From JAEMQF01 sp049297615 (lineage in GTDB: Bacteria > Pseudomonadota > Gammaproteobacteria > Burkholderiales > Burkholderiaceae_C), in the NCBI GenBank assembly GCA_049297615.1, contig JBAQUQ010000118.1:1-39787 (forward strand): DNA of 39,787 nucleotides, read 5' to 3'. The notes under the pieces are model-generated. The model was not told the origin of the DNA and ran no database searches. It was given only the letters and a program-made list of their open reading frames with translations. Of this stretch, positions 23,413-31,566 are shown in pieces. The translations under genes were made by a program, and so were the position numbers. Each line of letters opens with the position of its first letter. Position 1 is the stretch's first letter.

Positions 23413-24636
23413 ATGAATGCCACCACGATCAAGCAGCGCGTTCTCTCCGGCATGCGCCCCACCGGCGCACTGCACCTGGGCCACTACCACGGCGCGCTGA
23501 AGAACTGGGTTCGCTTGCAGGCCCAGTACGAGTGCTTCTATTTCGTCGCCGACTGGCACGCGTTGACGACGCATTACCAAGAGCGCGCCGTGATCGAGAA
23601 GTCGGTCTTCGACATGGTGATCGACTGGATCGCCGCCGGCCTGGACCCGCAGCGTTGCACCCTGTTCATCCAGAGCCGTCTGCCCGAACACGCCGAGCTG
23701 TTCACCCTGCTGGCGATGGGAACGCCGCTGGGCTGGCTCGAGCGCGTACCGACCTACAAAGACCAGATCGACAAGCTCAAGGATCGCGACCTCGCGACCT
23801 ATGGGTTCCTCGGCTACCCCCTGCTGCAAGCCGCCGACATCCTGATCTACAAGGCCGCTTTCGTTCCCGTGGGTGAAGACCAGGCCTCGCATGTCGAACT
23901 GACTCGCGAAGTCGCGCGGCGCTTCAATCACCTGTACGGCCGCTCGCCTGAATTCGACGCGCAAACGACATTGGCGCTGGCCAAGCTGAGCAAAAACGAA
24001 TCACGTGAGCTGGAAACGCAGCGCAAGGCCTTCGGCGAAACCGGCGCCGCCGACGCATTGACCAAGGGCGAAGGTCTACTGCGCAAGGCCGCCGCGTCGA
24101 TCACGGGGTGGACGACGGGCGAGAGCGAACTTCTCGCGGATTACCTGCGCGGGTCCGGCAAGACGATCCTGACCGAACCGCAGGCGCTGCACACCGAAGT
24201 CACCAAATTGCCCGGGCTGGACGGCGCCAAGATGAGCAAGAGCTATGGCAATACGATCGCCATGCGCGAAGACCCCGCCGAAGTGCAACGCAAGATCAGG
24301 CGCATGCCCACTGACCCGCAGCGCGTGCGCCGCAGCGACAAGGGCGACCCGCAGCGCTGCCCGGTGTGGCAGTTCCACCTGGTGTACAGCGACGCGGCCA
24401 TCCAGGCCTGGGCTCACGCCGGTTGCACGAGTGCGGGCATAGGTTGCCTGGAATGCAAACAGCCCATCATCGATGCGGTGCTGCACCAGCAACAAGGCTG
24501 GCGCGAACGCGCCGAGCCGTATCTGAGCGACCCGAACAAAGTGCACCGGATCGTCGACGCCGGCACCGAGCACGCGCGCAGCGTGGCGCGCGAAACGATG
24601 CGCGACGTGCGCGGGGCGATGGGCCTGGGCCGCTGA
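23413..24636 (+). CDS. trpS: Tryptophanyl-tRNA synthetase with C-terminal-half cysteine cluster
   Basis: The 407-aa class I synthetase has the HIGH-type HLGH at residues 21-24 and KMSKS at 273-277. It is about 70 residues longer than E. coli TrpRS, as in other Burkholderiales. Residues 316-348 contain a Cys316-x21-Cys338-x6-Cys345-x2-Cys348 arrangement, close to the C-x22-C-x6-C-x2-C [4Fe-4S] motif I recall for Thermotoga maritima TrpRS. A bound iron-sulfur cluster is therefore plausible. It converges on hutF with only one base between their stop codons. Confidence 0.96.
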   Translation: MNATTIKQRVLSGMRPTGALHLGHYHGALKNWVRLQAQYECFYFVADWHALTTHYQERAVIEKSVFDMVIDWIAAGLDPQRCTLFIQSRLPEHAELFTLLAMGTPLGWLERVPTYKDQIDKLKDRDLATYGFLGYPLLQAADILIYKAAFVPVGEDQASHVELTREVARRFNHLYGRSPEFDAQTTLALAKLSKNESRELETQRKAFGETGAADALTKGEGLLRKAAASITGWTTGESELLADYLRGSGKTILTEPQALHTEVTKLPGLDGAKMSKSYGNTIAMREDPAEVQRKIRRMPTDPQRVRRSDKGDPQRCPVWQFHLVYSDAAIQAWAHAGCTSAGIGCLECKQPIIDAVLHQQQGWRERAEPYLSDPNKVHRIVDAGTEHARSVARETMRDVRGAMGLGR

Positions 24637-24637
24637 A

Positions 24638-26041
24638 TCAGCTCGGCCCCCACAGCTCGGCCATCGCCGCCTCGAACCGCCTCGCGATGTTCGGCGCGCC
24701 GACGTGGCAGCCGTCGACGACCACGGCTTGCCCCGCCGTAAAGACCATGTCGATTGCCGCTGCATCGGTCGCGAATATCAGCGCATCGAGCGTCTGCTCG
24801 GACGCAATCCCGAGCAGGCCCGGGGTTTGCAGATCCAGCATCAGCGCATCGGCGCGAGCCCCGACTTCGAGGCCCCAGCGTGCATGACCCGCAGCGCGCG
24901 CCCCGGAGCGCAATGCCAGTTCGAACAGGCGCGCCGCCGTCGAGGGCTCGCCGCGCTCGGGGGCAGCGCCGACATTGCGCCGGCGCAGTGCGAGGCGCTG
25001 CCCGTACTCGAGCCAGCGCAACTCCTGGGCCCAGTTGCGCGTGACCTGACTGTCCGAACCCAGCGCGATCGGCACGCCGGCTTGCAGCCAACCCGGCAGG
25101 TCAGGCAGGCCATCGCCCAGGTTGGCTTCCGTGCTCGGGCAGATCACGATGCCCGCGCCGCTGCGCGCGACGCTCTCGATTTCCGGCGTGCTGGCGTGGG
25201 TGGCGTGAACCAGTTGCCAGCGTGAATCGAGGCCGGCGTGGCGGCTCAGCCAATCGATGGGCCGCAGGCCAGTGGCTGCGAGGCAGTCCTGGACCTCGCG
25301 CCACTGCTCGGCGACATGGATATGCAGGGGCATGTCCTGCGTGCCGACACGGCGCAGCAGGTCTCGAATCGCCTCGATCGATGCGGCGCGCAGCGAATGG
25401 ATCGCGATACCGGCGTTCAGCCGCTTGCCGTGTGCGGCGCTGAGGCTTCGATACAGCTCCAATACCGATGCGGGCGTCGTCGCAAAGCGGCGCTGCTCGC
25501 TGCGCAGGCCCGGCTCGCTGAACCCGGCGCGCTCGTAAAGCACCGGCAAAACCGTCAGGCCGATACCCGCATCGTCGGCCGCATCGGCAAGCGCCAGGCT
25601 CAGCGCTGCCGGGTCGTCGCAGGCACGCCCGTCCGGCTCGTGCTGAAGGTAGTGGAATTCGCAGACTTGCGTGTAGCCGCCTTGCAGCAATTCGACGAAC
25701 AGTTGCGCCGCGATCGCGCGCAACTGCGCGGCCGTGATGCGCAAGGCCACGCCGTACATGCGGTCGCGCCACGACCAGAAGTCGTCGGTGTCCTGGTCTG
25801 CTTCGCGCCGCTCGGCAAGCCCCGCAAAGGCGCGCTGAAAAGCGTGGCTGTGGGCGTTCACCAGGCTGGGCAGCACAGGCCCGTCGAGCGCGATCGCACC
25901 CTCGGGGGCGCGGGGAACGCCGGCGGTCACCTCGCTCCAGCAGCCGTCGGCGTCGCTGCGCAGCACCACGCCGCTGCGCCAACGCCCGCCGACCCAGGCC
26001 CGCGCTGTCCACAGAAACGCCCCGGGCGAAGGCTCAGTCAC
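24638..26041 (-). CDS. hutF: Formimidoylglutamate deiminase HutF
   Basis: The 467-aa amidohydrolase-superfamily enzyme shows the metal-binding HSHAF motif near residue 63, then IHVAEQ, VHATHAS and SDSQVTRNWAQELR. The conserved core and length match HutF, which deaminates N-formimino-L-glutamate to N-formyl-L-glutamate in the five-step histidine pathway; the product is then handled by HutG. It overlaps the upstream hutG by 8 bases and is the last gene of hutD-hutG-hutF. It ends one base from convergent trpS, with no room for a separate terminator. Confidence 0.93.
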   Translation of the reverse strand: MTEPSPGAFLWTARAWVGGRWRSGVVLRSDADGCWSEVTAGVPRAPEGAIALDGPVLPSLVNAHSHAFQRAFAGLAERREADQDTDDFWSWRDRMYGVALRITAAQLRAIAAQLFVELLQGGYTQVCEFHYLQHEPDGRACDDPAALSLALADAADDAGIGLTVLPVLYERAGFSEPGLRSEQRRFATTPASVLELYRSLSAAHGKRLNAGIAIHSLRAASIEAIRDLLRRVGTQDMPLHIHVAEQWREVQDCLAATGLRPIDWLSRHAGLDSRWQLVHATHASTPEIESVARSGAGIVICPSTEANLGDGLPDLPGWLQAGVPIALGSDSQVTRNWAQELRWLEYGQRLALRRRNVGAAPERGEPSTAARLFELALRSGARAAGHARWGLEVGARADALMLDLQTPGLLGIASEQTLDALIFATDAAAIDMVFTAGQAVVVDGCHVGAPNIARRFEAAMAELWGPS

Positions 26042-26834
26042 CCGGCCTCCACTCGAGCATCGCCGTCACCAGGGCCTTCAACACCGGCTGCAGCCGACCG
26101 GCGCGCGCGGCGTCGAGCTGCCAGGGCGGCTCTTCTCGCATGTAGCACGACCAGCACATCTCCAACTGAAGCGCGTGGATGCCCTGCAGCGGCCGGCCGT
26201 AATGGCGCGTGATGTAGCCGCCCTTGAAGCGGCCGTCGATCACCTGGGTGAACAAGGTCTGCAGCTCCAGCACCGATGTCACTGCGGCGCGCAATTCGGG
26301 GGCGCAACTCGTGCCGCCCATCGTGCCCAGGTTCAAATCGGGCAAACGCCCCTCGAACAGCCAAGGCAGCTCGGACTTGATGCTGTGCGCGTCGAACAGC
26401 ACGGCGTGCCCGTGCCAGGCCTTGAGGCGCGCGAGTTCGAGCGTGAGCGCTGCGTGATAGGGCCTCCAGTAGCGCTCGACGCGCTGCGCGATTTCGGCCG
26501 CATCGGGAGCTGCGCCGTCGCGGTACAGCGCTTCGCCGGTGAAAAAGCGCGTCGGGCACAGTTCCGTATTGTTCGCGTCGCGGTACATCGGCGTGTTGTC
26601 GGCAGGCCGATTCAAGTCGATCACGTAGCGCGAAAAGCGCGGCACGATCAGGCTCGCACCGAGCTTCTTGACGAAGGCATAGAGCCGGTCCAGGTGCCAG
26701 TCGGTGTCTTCGACGGCGGCCGCGCGCGGCACGAGCAGGGCGCGCTGCGCTTGCCCGATCTCGGACCCCGCATGCGGCACGCTGACGAGCAAGGGCGTCG
26801 TGCCGCGGTGCAAGGTAAAGACTGCTTGTTCCAT
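26034..26834 (-). CDS. hutG: N-formylglutamate deformylase HutG
   Basis: The 266-aa protein starts MEQAVFTLHRGTTPLLVSVP, followed by HAG, as in the N-formylglutamate amidohydrolase family. Other marks are DTDWHLDRLY, SRYVIDLNRPADNTPMYRD, DAHSIKSELPWLFEG, RHYGRPLQGIHALQLEM near the C-terminus, and the nearby CYMREEPPW. It hydrolyses N-formylglutamate to glutamate and formate, the last step of the pathway that HutF feeds. It begins 3 bases after hutD and overlaps hutF. Confidence 0.94.
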   Translation of the reverse strand: MEQAVFTLHRGTTPLLVSVPHAGSEIGQAQRALLVPRAAAVEDTDWHLDRLYAFVKKLGASLIVPRFSRYVIDLNRPADNTPMYRDANNTELCPTRFFTGEALYRDGAAPDAAEIAQRVERYWRPYHAALTLELARLKAWHGHAVLFDAHSIKSELPWLFEGRLPDLNLGTMGGTSCAPELRAAVTSVLELQTLFTQVIDGRFKGGYITRHYGRPLQGIHALQLEMCWSCYMREEPPWQLDAARAGRLQPVLKALVTAMLEWRPGD

Positions 26835-26836
26835 CG

Positions 26837-27427
26837 TCAGACACTCTCCAGGGTCGATTCGCGCGACCACCCCAACCACCAGCCCGTGCGGCCCGGCGCC
26901 CTTGTCTCGAACCGGCAGGGGCCGGGTGGCAGATGCCAGACAAGGGTCGACGCCGGCAGCGCCACGGCGGCGCCATCGGCGCTGCAGAGGCTGCCCGCGC
27001 ACAGCGTGAACAGGCCGCGCTCGCCGAACACTTCGCCCCAGGACCGGTCCGCCTGCACCTGAATCATCAGTGCCGCGCCCTTGCGCACCATCAGGTTCAA
27101 GGCGCGCGTCGGGCCGCCGAGCAACGAAGCTCGCGGCGCTGCGGCGCCGTCGAAATGCAGGGCGGCGTTGTCGCCAGTGACGCTGTGCACCCGCGTCCCG
27201 AAGTGCAGCGACACGCCGGTCCCCGCGGCGACGCCGAACCAGCGTCGCGTGCCGGGAAAGGCCGAGAACGGGCCATCGCGGCTGATGTCGGCCAGGCTGA
27301 TCCGCAGTTGCCACTCGGGTCCGGCCGGCCGTCTGAGCATCTCGCGGGTCTGGCCGGCGCCGTTGCGCCACGCCGAGGGCGCCACGCTGTCGGCGTGCTT
27401 TTGCCACAAACTGCGCGTCACGAGCAT
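26837..27427 (-). CDS. hutD: HutD family protein
   Basis: The 196-aa protein begins MLVTRSLWQKHADSVAPSAW and continues with NGAGQTREM, the HutD opening, then EWQLRISLADISRDGPFSAF and PGTRRWFGVAAG, and a cupin-like body. Family members sit in hut loci and have been proposed to limit or govern histidine-pathway flux; a clear enzymatic activity is not established. The start at 27427 is 72 bases from the divergent hutU start, so both operons share one control region. The larger minus-strand open frame extending to 29266 is the antisense of hutU and is not a gene. Confidence 0.88.
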   Translation of the reverse strand: MLVTRSLWQKHADSVAPSAWRNGAGQTREMLRRPAGPEWQLRISLADISRDGPFSAFPGTRRWFGVAAGTGVSLHFGTRVHSVTGDNAALHFDGAAAPRASLLGGPTRALNLMVRKGAALMIQVQADRSWGEVFGERGLFTLCAGSLCSADGAAVALPASTLVWHLPPGPCRFETRAPGRTGWWLGWSRESTLESV

Positions 27428-27499
27428 GGGCGCAGAGTACCCGACAATGGCCAAACACGGCAGCGCATGTGCGCGCCGCAGCCCTGCCCGGAGACTGCG

Positions 27500-29281
27500 A
27501 TGACAGATCTGTCCAACGCCTCTCACCTTGCCACCCCTCACCCGGTGCGCGCCCCGCGCGGCACTCAGTTGAGTTGCAAGAACTGGCTCATCGAAGCCGC
27601 TTACCGCATGATCCAGAACAACCTCGACCCCGAGGTTGCCGAAAACCCCGACGCCCTCGTCGTCTACGGCGGCATCGGCAAGGCGGCGCGGAACTGGGAA
27701 TGTTTCGAGGCCATCCTGCGCGTGCTGCGCGAATTGCGCGAGGACGAATCCCTGCTCATCCAATCGGGCAAGCCGGTGGGCGTGTTCCGAACCCATGTCG
27801 ACGCGCCGCGCGTGCTCATCGCCAACTCCAATCTGGTCCCGAAATGGGCGACCTGGGAGCACTTTCACGAACTCGACCGCAAGGGCCTGATGATGTACGG
27901 CCAGATGACGGCCGGTTCGTGGATCTACATCGGCAGCCAGGGCATCGTGCAAGGCACGTACGAAACCTTCGTCGAAGCGGGACGCCAGCATTACGGGGGT
28001 GGGCGCCCGAGCGCCGGGCCGCCCCAAGCCGGGCGCGGTCCCCTCGGGGGACCGGCCGCCGTAACCGGCGGACCAGGGGCTGACGACTGGGCCGGGCGCT
28101 GGATTCTCACCGCGGGCCTGGGGGGAATGGGCGGCGCGCAGCCGCTGGCCGCCACGTTCGCGGGGGCTTGTTCGCTGAACATCGAATGCCAGCAAAGCCG
28201 CATCGATTTCCGGTTGCGTTCGCGCTACCTCGACGAGCAAGCCGACAACCTCGACGACGCCCTGGCGCGAATCGCGAAGTACACGGCCGCGCGACAGGCG
28301 GTCTCGATCGGCCTGCTCGGCAATGCCGCCTCCCTGCTTCCCGAACTGCTGAAGCGGACCAAAGCAGGCGGATTGAGACCCGACCTGGTGACCGACCAGA
28401 CCTCGGCGCACGACCTGGTGCACGGCTACCTGCCCGCCGGCTGGTCGGTGCAGGGCTGGCAAGCCGCTCGAGCCGATCCGGGCCAGCACGCCGCCTTGCG
28501 CCAAGCCGCGGCGCGCAGCTGCGCCGTGCATGTGCAGGCGATGCTCGACTTTCAGGCGCTGGGAATTCCCACCGTCGACTATGGCAACAACATCCGCCAG
28601 GTCGCGCTCGACGAGGGCGTGAAGAATGCATTCGCTTTCCCCGGCTTCGTGCCCGCTTATATCCGGCCCTTGTTCTGCCGCGGCAAGGGGCCGTTTCGTT
28701 GGGTCGCGCTGTCGGGCGATCCGCAGGACATCTACAAGACGGATCGCAAGATGAAGGAGCTGTTCCCGGCTGACGCCCACCTGCACCGCTGGCTCGACAT
28801 GGCGGCGCAGCGCATCGCCTTTCAAGGCCTGCCGGCGCGCATCTGCTGGATCGGCCTGGGCGAGCGGCACCGCGCCGGCCTGGCCTTCAACGACATGGTC
28901 AGGTCGGGCGAATTGAAGGCGCCGATCGTGATCGGCCGCGACCACCTGGATTCGGGCTCGGTGGCCTCTCCGAATCGCGAAACCGAAGCGATGCGCGATG
29001 GCAGCGATGCCGTGTCCGACTGGCCGCTGCTCAACGCATTGCTGAACACGGCGAGCGGGGCGACCTGGGTCAGCTTTCACCACGGCGGCGGCGTCGGCAT
29101 GGGCTACTCGCAACACGCCGGCGTCGTCATCGTCTGCGACGGCAGCGACGCAGCCGCCAAGCGCATCGAGCGTGTGTTGTGGAACGACCCGGGCACGGGT
29201 GTGATGCGGCATGCCGATGCAGGGTACGCCTCGGCCATCGAGTGCGCGCGCGAGCAGGGCCTGCAACTGCCGATGGTTTGA
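27500..29281 (+). CDS. hutU: Urocanate hydratase HutU with in-frame insert
   Basis: The 593-aa enzyme has the urocanase landmarks: ALVVYGGIGKAARNWECFEA near residue 53, ESLLIQSGKPVGVFRT, NSNLVPKWATWEHFHELD, LTAGLGGMGGAQPLAATFAG, then TSAHDLVHGYLPAGW, CRGKGPFRWVALSGDP and FHHGGGVGMGYSQHAG. It uses tightly bound NAD+ to hydrate urocanate to imidazolonepropionate. Residues about 168-197 (GRPSAGPPQAGRGPLGGPAA and onward to DDW) are absent from the family, where YGG is followed almost directly by GRWILTAG; removing them gives the normal length of about 563. They are encoded by repeat DNA at 28002-28090. hutH follows 5 bases later. Confidence 0.95.
   Translation: MTDLSNASHLATPHPVRAPRGTQLSCKNWLIEAAYRMIQNNLDPEVAENPDALVVYGGIGKAARNWECFEAILRVLRELREDESLLIQSGKPVGVFRTHVDAPRVLIANSNLVPKWATWEHFHELDRKGLMMYGQMTAGSWIYIGSQGIVQGTYETFVEAGRQHYGGGRPSAGPPQAGRGPLGGPAAVTGGPGADDWAGRWILTAGLGGMGGAQPLAATFAGACSLNIECQQSRIDFRLRSRYLDEQADNLDDALARIAKYTAARQAVSIGLLGNAASLLPELLKRTKAGGLRPDLVTDQTSAHDLVHGYLPAGWSVQGWQAARADPGQHAALRQAAARSCAVHVQAMLDFQALGIPTVDYGNNIRQVALDEGVKNAFAFPGFVPAYIRPLFCRGKGPFRWVALSGDPQDIYKTDRKMKELFPADAHLHRWLDMAAQRIAFQGLPARICWIGLGERHRAGLAFNDMVRSGELKAPIVIGRDHLDSGSVASPNRETEAMRDGSDAVSDWPLLNALLNTASGATWVSFHHGGGVGMGYSQHAGVVIVCDGSDAAAKRIERVLWNDPGTGVMRHADAGYASAIECAREQGLQLPMV
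28002..28090. repeat. GC-rich palindromic repeat inserted in frame in hutU
   Basis: The insert, about 90 bases and so a multiple of three, contains CGCCGGGCCGCCCCAA at 28012-28027, identical to the repeat in rarA. It also contains a hairpin CGGTCCCC-TCG-GGGGACCG at about 28036-28054 and a further dyad of GCCGCC/GGCGG around 28056-28071. The frame is kept and no stop arises. Boundaries are set by where HutU homology resumes and are approximate. Confidence 0.65.
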
Positions 29282-29286
29282 CGGCG

Positions 29287-30828
29287 ATGCTGTCGCTCAG
29301 GCCGGGCGGGTTGACGCTCGACGATCTGCTGGCGGTTCACGCGGGCGGCACTGCGCTCACGCTCGACCCCGGTGCCCTGCCCGGCATCAGCGCCGCAGCG
29401 GCCATCGTGCAGCGCGCCGCCGCCGGCGACGCGCCGGTGTACGGCGTCAATACAGGATTCGGCAAACTCGCGTCCACGCGCATCGGCGAAGCCGACCTCG
29501 CGACGCTGCAAGAAAACCTGATCCGCTCGCACTCGGTCGGCGTGGGCGAGCCATTGGCGCCGGCGGTCGTGCGGCTCATGCTCGCATTGAAAGCGGCAAG
29601 CCTCGCGCGCGGCGCCTCCGGCGTGCGCCCTGTCGTGATCGAAACCCTGCTCGCAGTGCACGACGCCGGCCTCGTCCCCTTGGTGCCGAGCCAGGGGTCG
29701 GTCGGTGCATCGGGCGATCTCGCGCCGCTCGCCCACCTGACGCTGGCTCTCATCGGCGAGGGCGAGTTTCTCGTCGACGGCCAGCGCCAGAGCGCTGCTC
29801 GCGTGCTGCAAGCAGCGGGCATCGCCCCCTTGGTACTGGCCGCCAAAGAAGGCCTGGCCCTGATCAATGGCACCCAGGTCTCGACCGCGCTGGCACTGCA
29901 CGCGCTGTTCAGCTTCGAGCCGGTGCTCGAATCGGCACTCGTGATCGGCGCGCTGACGGTTGACGCCGCGCGCGGCAGCGACGGCCCGTTCGACCCGCGC
30001 ATCCACGCCTTGCGCGGCCAGCCGGGACAGATCGACGTCGCCCGCTACTACCGCGCATTGCTTGCAGGCAGCGCGATCCGCCTGTCGCATCTCGAAGGCG
30101 ACGATCGGGTGCAAGACCCCTACTGCCTGCGCTGCCAGCCGCAGGTCGTGGGCGCCTGCCTGGATCAATTGCGCCACGTCGCGCGCGTGCTGCTGTGCGA
30201 AGCCAATGCCGTCACCGACAACCCCCTCGTTCTGGTCGATACGCAAGAGTTGATCTCGGGCGGCAACTTCCACGCCGAGCCGGTGGCGCTCGCCGCCGAT
30301 GGCTGCGCGCTGGCGATCGCCGAAGTCGGCGCGATCGCCGAACGCCGCATCGCCATGCTGATCGACGCCGGCGTGTCGCGTTTGCCTGCCTTCCTGACGC
30401 GCGACCCTGGCCTGAACAGCGGCTTGATGATCGCCCACGTCACCGCGGCAGCGCTGGCGTCGGAGAACAAGTCGCTGGCCCATCCGGCAAGCGTCGATTC
30501 GCTGCCGACCTCGGCGAACCAGGAAGATCATGTGTCGATGGCGACCTTCGCGGCGCGGCGCCTGTTGCCGATGATTGCCAACACCGCGCATATCCTGGGC
30601 ATCGAGTTCCTCGCCGCGGCACAGGGCATCGACTTCCTGCGCCCGCTGCGCAGCAGCGCACCCCTGGAGCAGGCGCATGCGCTGCTGCGTGCCCTGTGCC
30701 CGATGATCGAGCGCGACCGCTATCTCGCGCCCGACATCGAACACGCCACGACGCTCGTGACGCAAGGTGCCCTGTCGCGCGTGTTCCGCTCATTGCCGGG
30801 TTTGCCCGCGCTGTGGATCAGGTCTTGA
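29287..30828 (+). CDS. hutH: Histidine ammonia-lyase HutH
   Basis: The 513-aa enzyme carries the MIO-forming Ala141-Ser142-Gly143 within GSVGASGDLAPLAH, plus VYGVNTGFGKLA near residue 52, NGTQVSTALA, DNPLV near residue 315, and the SANQEDHVSMA stretch with the catalytic residues of the lyase core. It deaminates histidine to urocanate, the first pathway step. It starts 5 bases after hutU, and the pair is divergent from hutDGF. A minus-strand open frame of 553 codons covers it, but the plus-strand motifs are decisive. Confidence 0.97.
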   Translation: MLSLRPGGLTLDDLLAVHAGGTALTLDPGALPGISAAAAIVQRAAAGDAPVYGVNTGFGKLASTRIGEADLATLQENLIRSHSVGVGEPLAPAVVRLMLALKAASLARGASGVRPVVIETLLAVHDAGLVPLVPSQGSVGASGDLAPLAHLTLALIGEGEFLVDGQRQSAARVLQAAGIAPLVLAAKEGLALINGTQVSTALALHALFSFEPVLESALVIGALTVDAARGSDGPFDPRIHALRGQPGQIDVARYYRALLAGSAIRLSHLEGDDRVQDPYCLRCQPQVVGACLDQLRHVARVLLCEANAVTDNPLVLVDTQELISGGNFHAEPVALAADGCALAIAEVGAIAERRIAMLIDAGVSRLPAFLTRDPGLNSGLMIAHVTAAALASENKSLAHPASVDSLPTSANQEDHVSMATFAARRLLPMIANTAHILGIEFLAAAQGIDFLRPLRSSAPLEQAHALLRALCPMIERDRYLAPDIEHATTLVTQGALSRVFRSLPGLPALWIRS

Positions 30829-30959
30829 GTGCGCGATCGGCGCAACGCATGCCATCCGCCGCGTCATCGTTCTGAGCGCGCGCCTGGAGCGACTCGAAAA
30901 TCGAACCTGTCACCGACTACTTCGGCGCCGAACGCCTGGAAAGCCTGCTCTTCATAGGC

Positions 30960-31394
30960 GTGGGCGTCGTCGCCTTGGGTCTTGCCGCCTATGCGCTGAC
31001 GAGGTCGCAAGACGCGCTGCTGCGCGGCGCTGCCTTGCCCCTGGCCCTGATCGCCTTGATCCAGCTCGGCGTGGGCGGCGGGGTCTACGTCCGCAGTCCG
31101 AAAGACATCGCCCGGGTGCAGTACATCGTGCAGACCGAACCGCAGCGCGTGCGCAGCGAAGAGATCCCTCGCATGCAAGTCGTGATGCGCAACTTCGTCC
31201 TCTACCGCTGGATCGAGATCGGCTTGATCGTCGCGGCTCTCCTGCTTTGCCTGCTCGCTCCAGGCGGGTCGGCCTGGCGTGGCGCGGGCATCGGCGCGCT
31301 GATACAGGCGGGCCTGATGCTGGCGCTGGACATCTTCGCCGAACGGCGTGGCAAGCTCTACCTCGACTGGCTGGGGTCCCTGCCCGCGGGATGA
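30960..31394 (+). CDS. Small inner-membrane protein, start codon unclear
   Basis: From the GTG at 30960 this encodes 144 aa with about four hydrophobic segments and the loop VYVRSPKDIARVQYIVQTEP followed by RVRSEEIPRMQVVMRNF. Sequences of this kind occur as uncharacterised membrane proteins in Burkholderiales. Protein-like coding clearly begins upstream: from 30900 the frame reads IEPVTDYFGAERLESLLFIG, which completes a first membrane helix, but no ATG, GTG or TTG exists between the upstream stop (30873) and 30960. The true start may be ATC at 30900 with GGAG ten bases earlier, or the start codon may be mutated. It is downstream of hutH with a 130-base gap. Confidence 0.65.
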   Translation: MGVVALGLAAYALTRSQDALLRGAALPLALIALIQLGVGGGVYVRSPKDIARVQYIVQTEPQRVRSEEIPRMQVVMRNFVLYRWIEIGLIVAALLLCLLAPGGSAWRGAGIGALIQAGLMLALDIFAERRGKLYLDWLGSLPAG

Positions 31395-31495
31395 CCCGAG
31401 GCACGCGCCGAACCTGACCGCTGCCGGCTGGCTGTACGCCCACGGCGCTGGCGCCGCTTTCGTGCGGCCGGCGGTGCGTTTGCCTTGACCTGCGT

Positions 31496-31509
31496 TTGAC
31501 CGATCTCAA
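31496..31509 (+). promoter_or_regulatory. FNR/ANR-type box upstream of the uspA-like gene
   Basis: TTGAC-CGAT-CTCAA at 31496-31509 matches the FNR/ANR consensus TTGAT-N4-ATCAA with the dyad kept and one mismatch in the right half. A TTCTAA at 31529-31534 lies where a -10 box would fall for a class II FNR promoter, with the box centred near -40. The gene starts 57 bases downstream. UspA-type genes are frequent targets of oxygen-responsive FNR/ANR regulators. The 17.6-kb Crp/Fnr gene in this window lacks the FNR cysteines. Confidence 0.5.
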
Positions 31510-31566
31510 CGAATTCCGGCCAGCGCCGTTCTAAGCTCGGCCCAGGTCTGTTAGGAAACCACCCCC

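Noticed and set aside
26837..29266. 809-codon minus-strand open frame reaching across hutU
   Set aside because: Only the part from 27427 downwards is HutD. The rest is antisense to the conserved urocanase and has no recognisable motifs.
29104..30765. 553-codon minus-strand open frame antisense to hutH
   Set aside because: The plus strand encodes a full histidine ammonia-lyase with MIO and active-site motifs. The antisense frame has only the composition expected from GC-rich codon bias.
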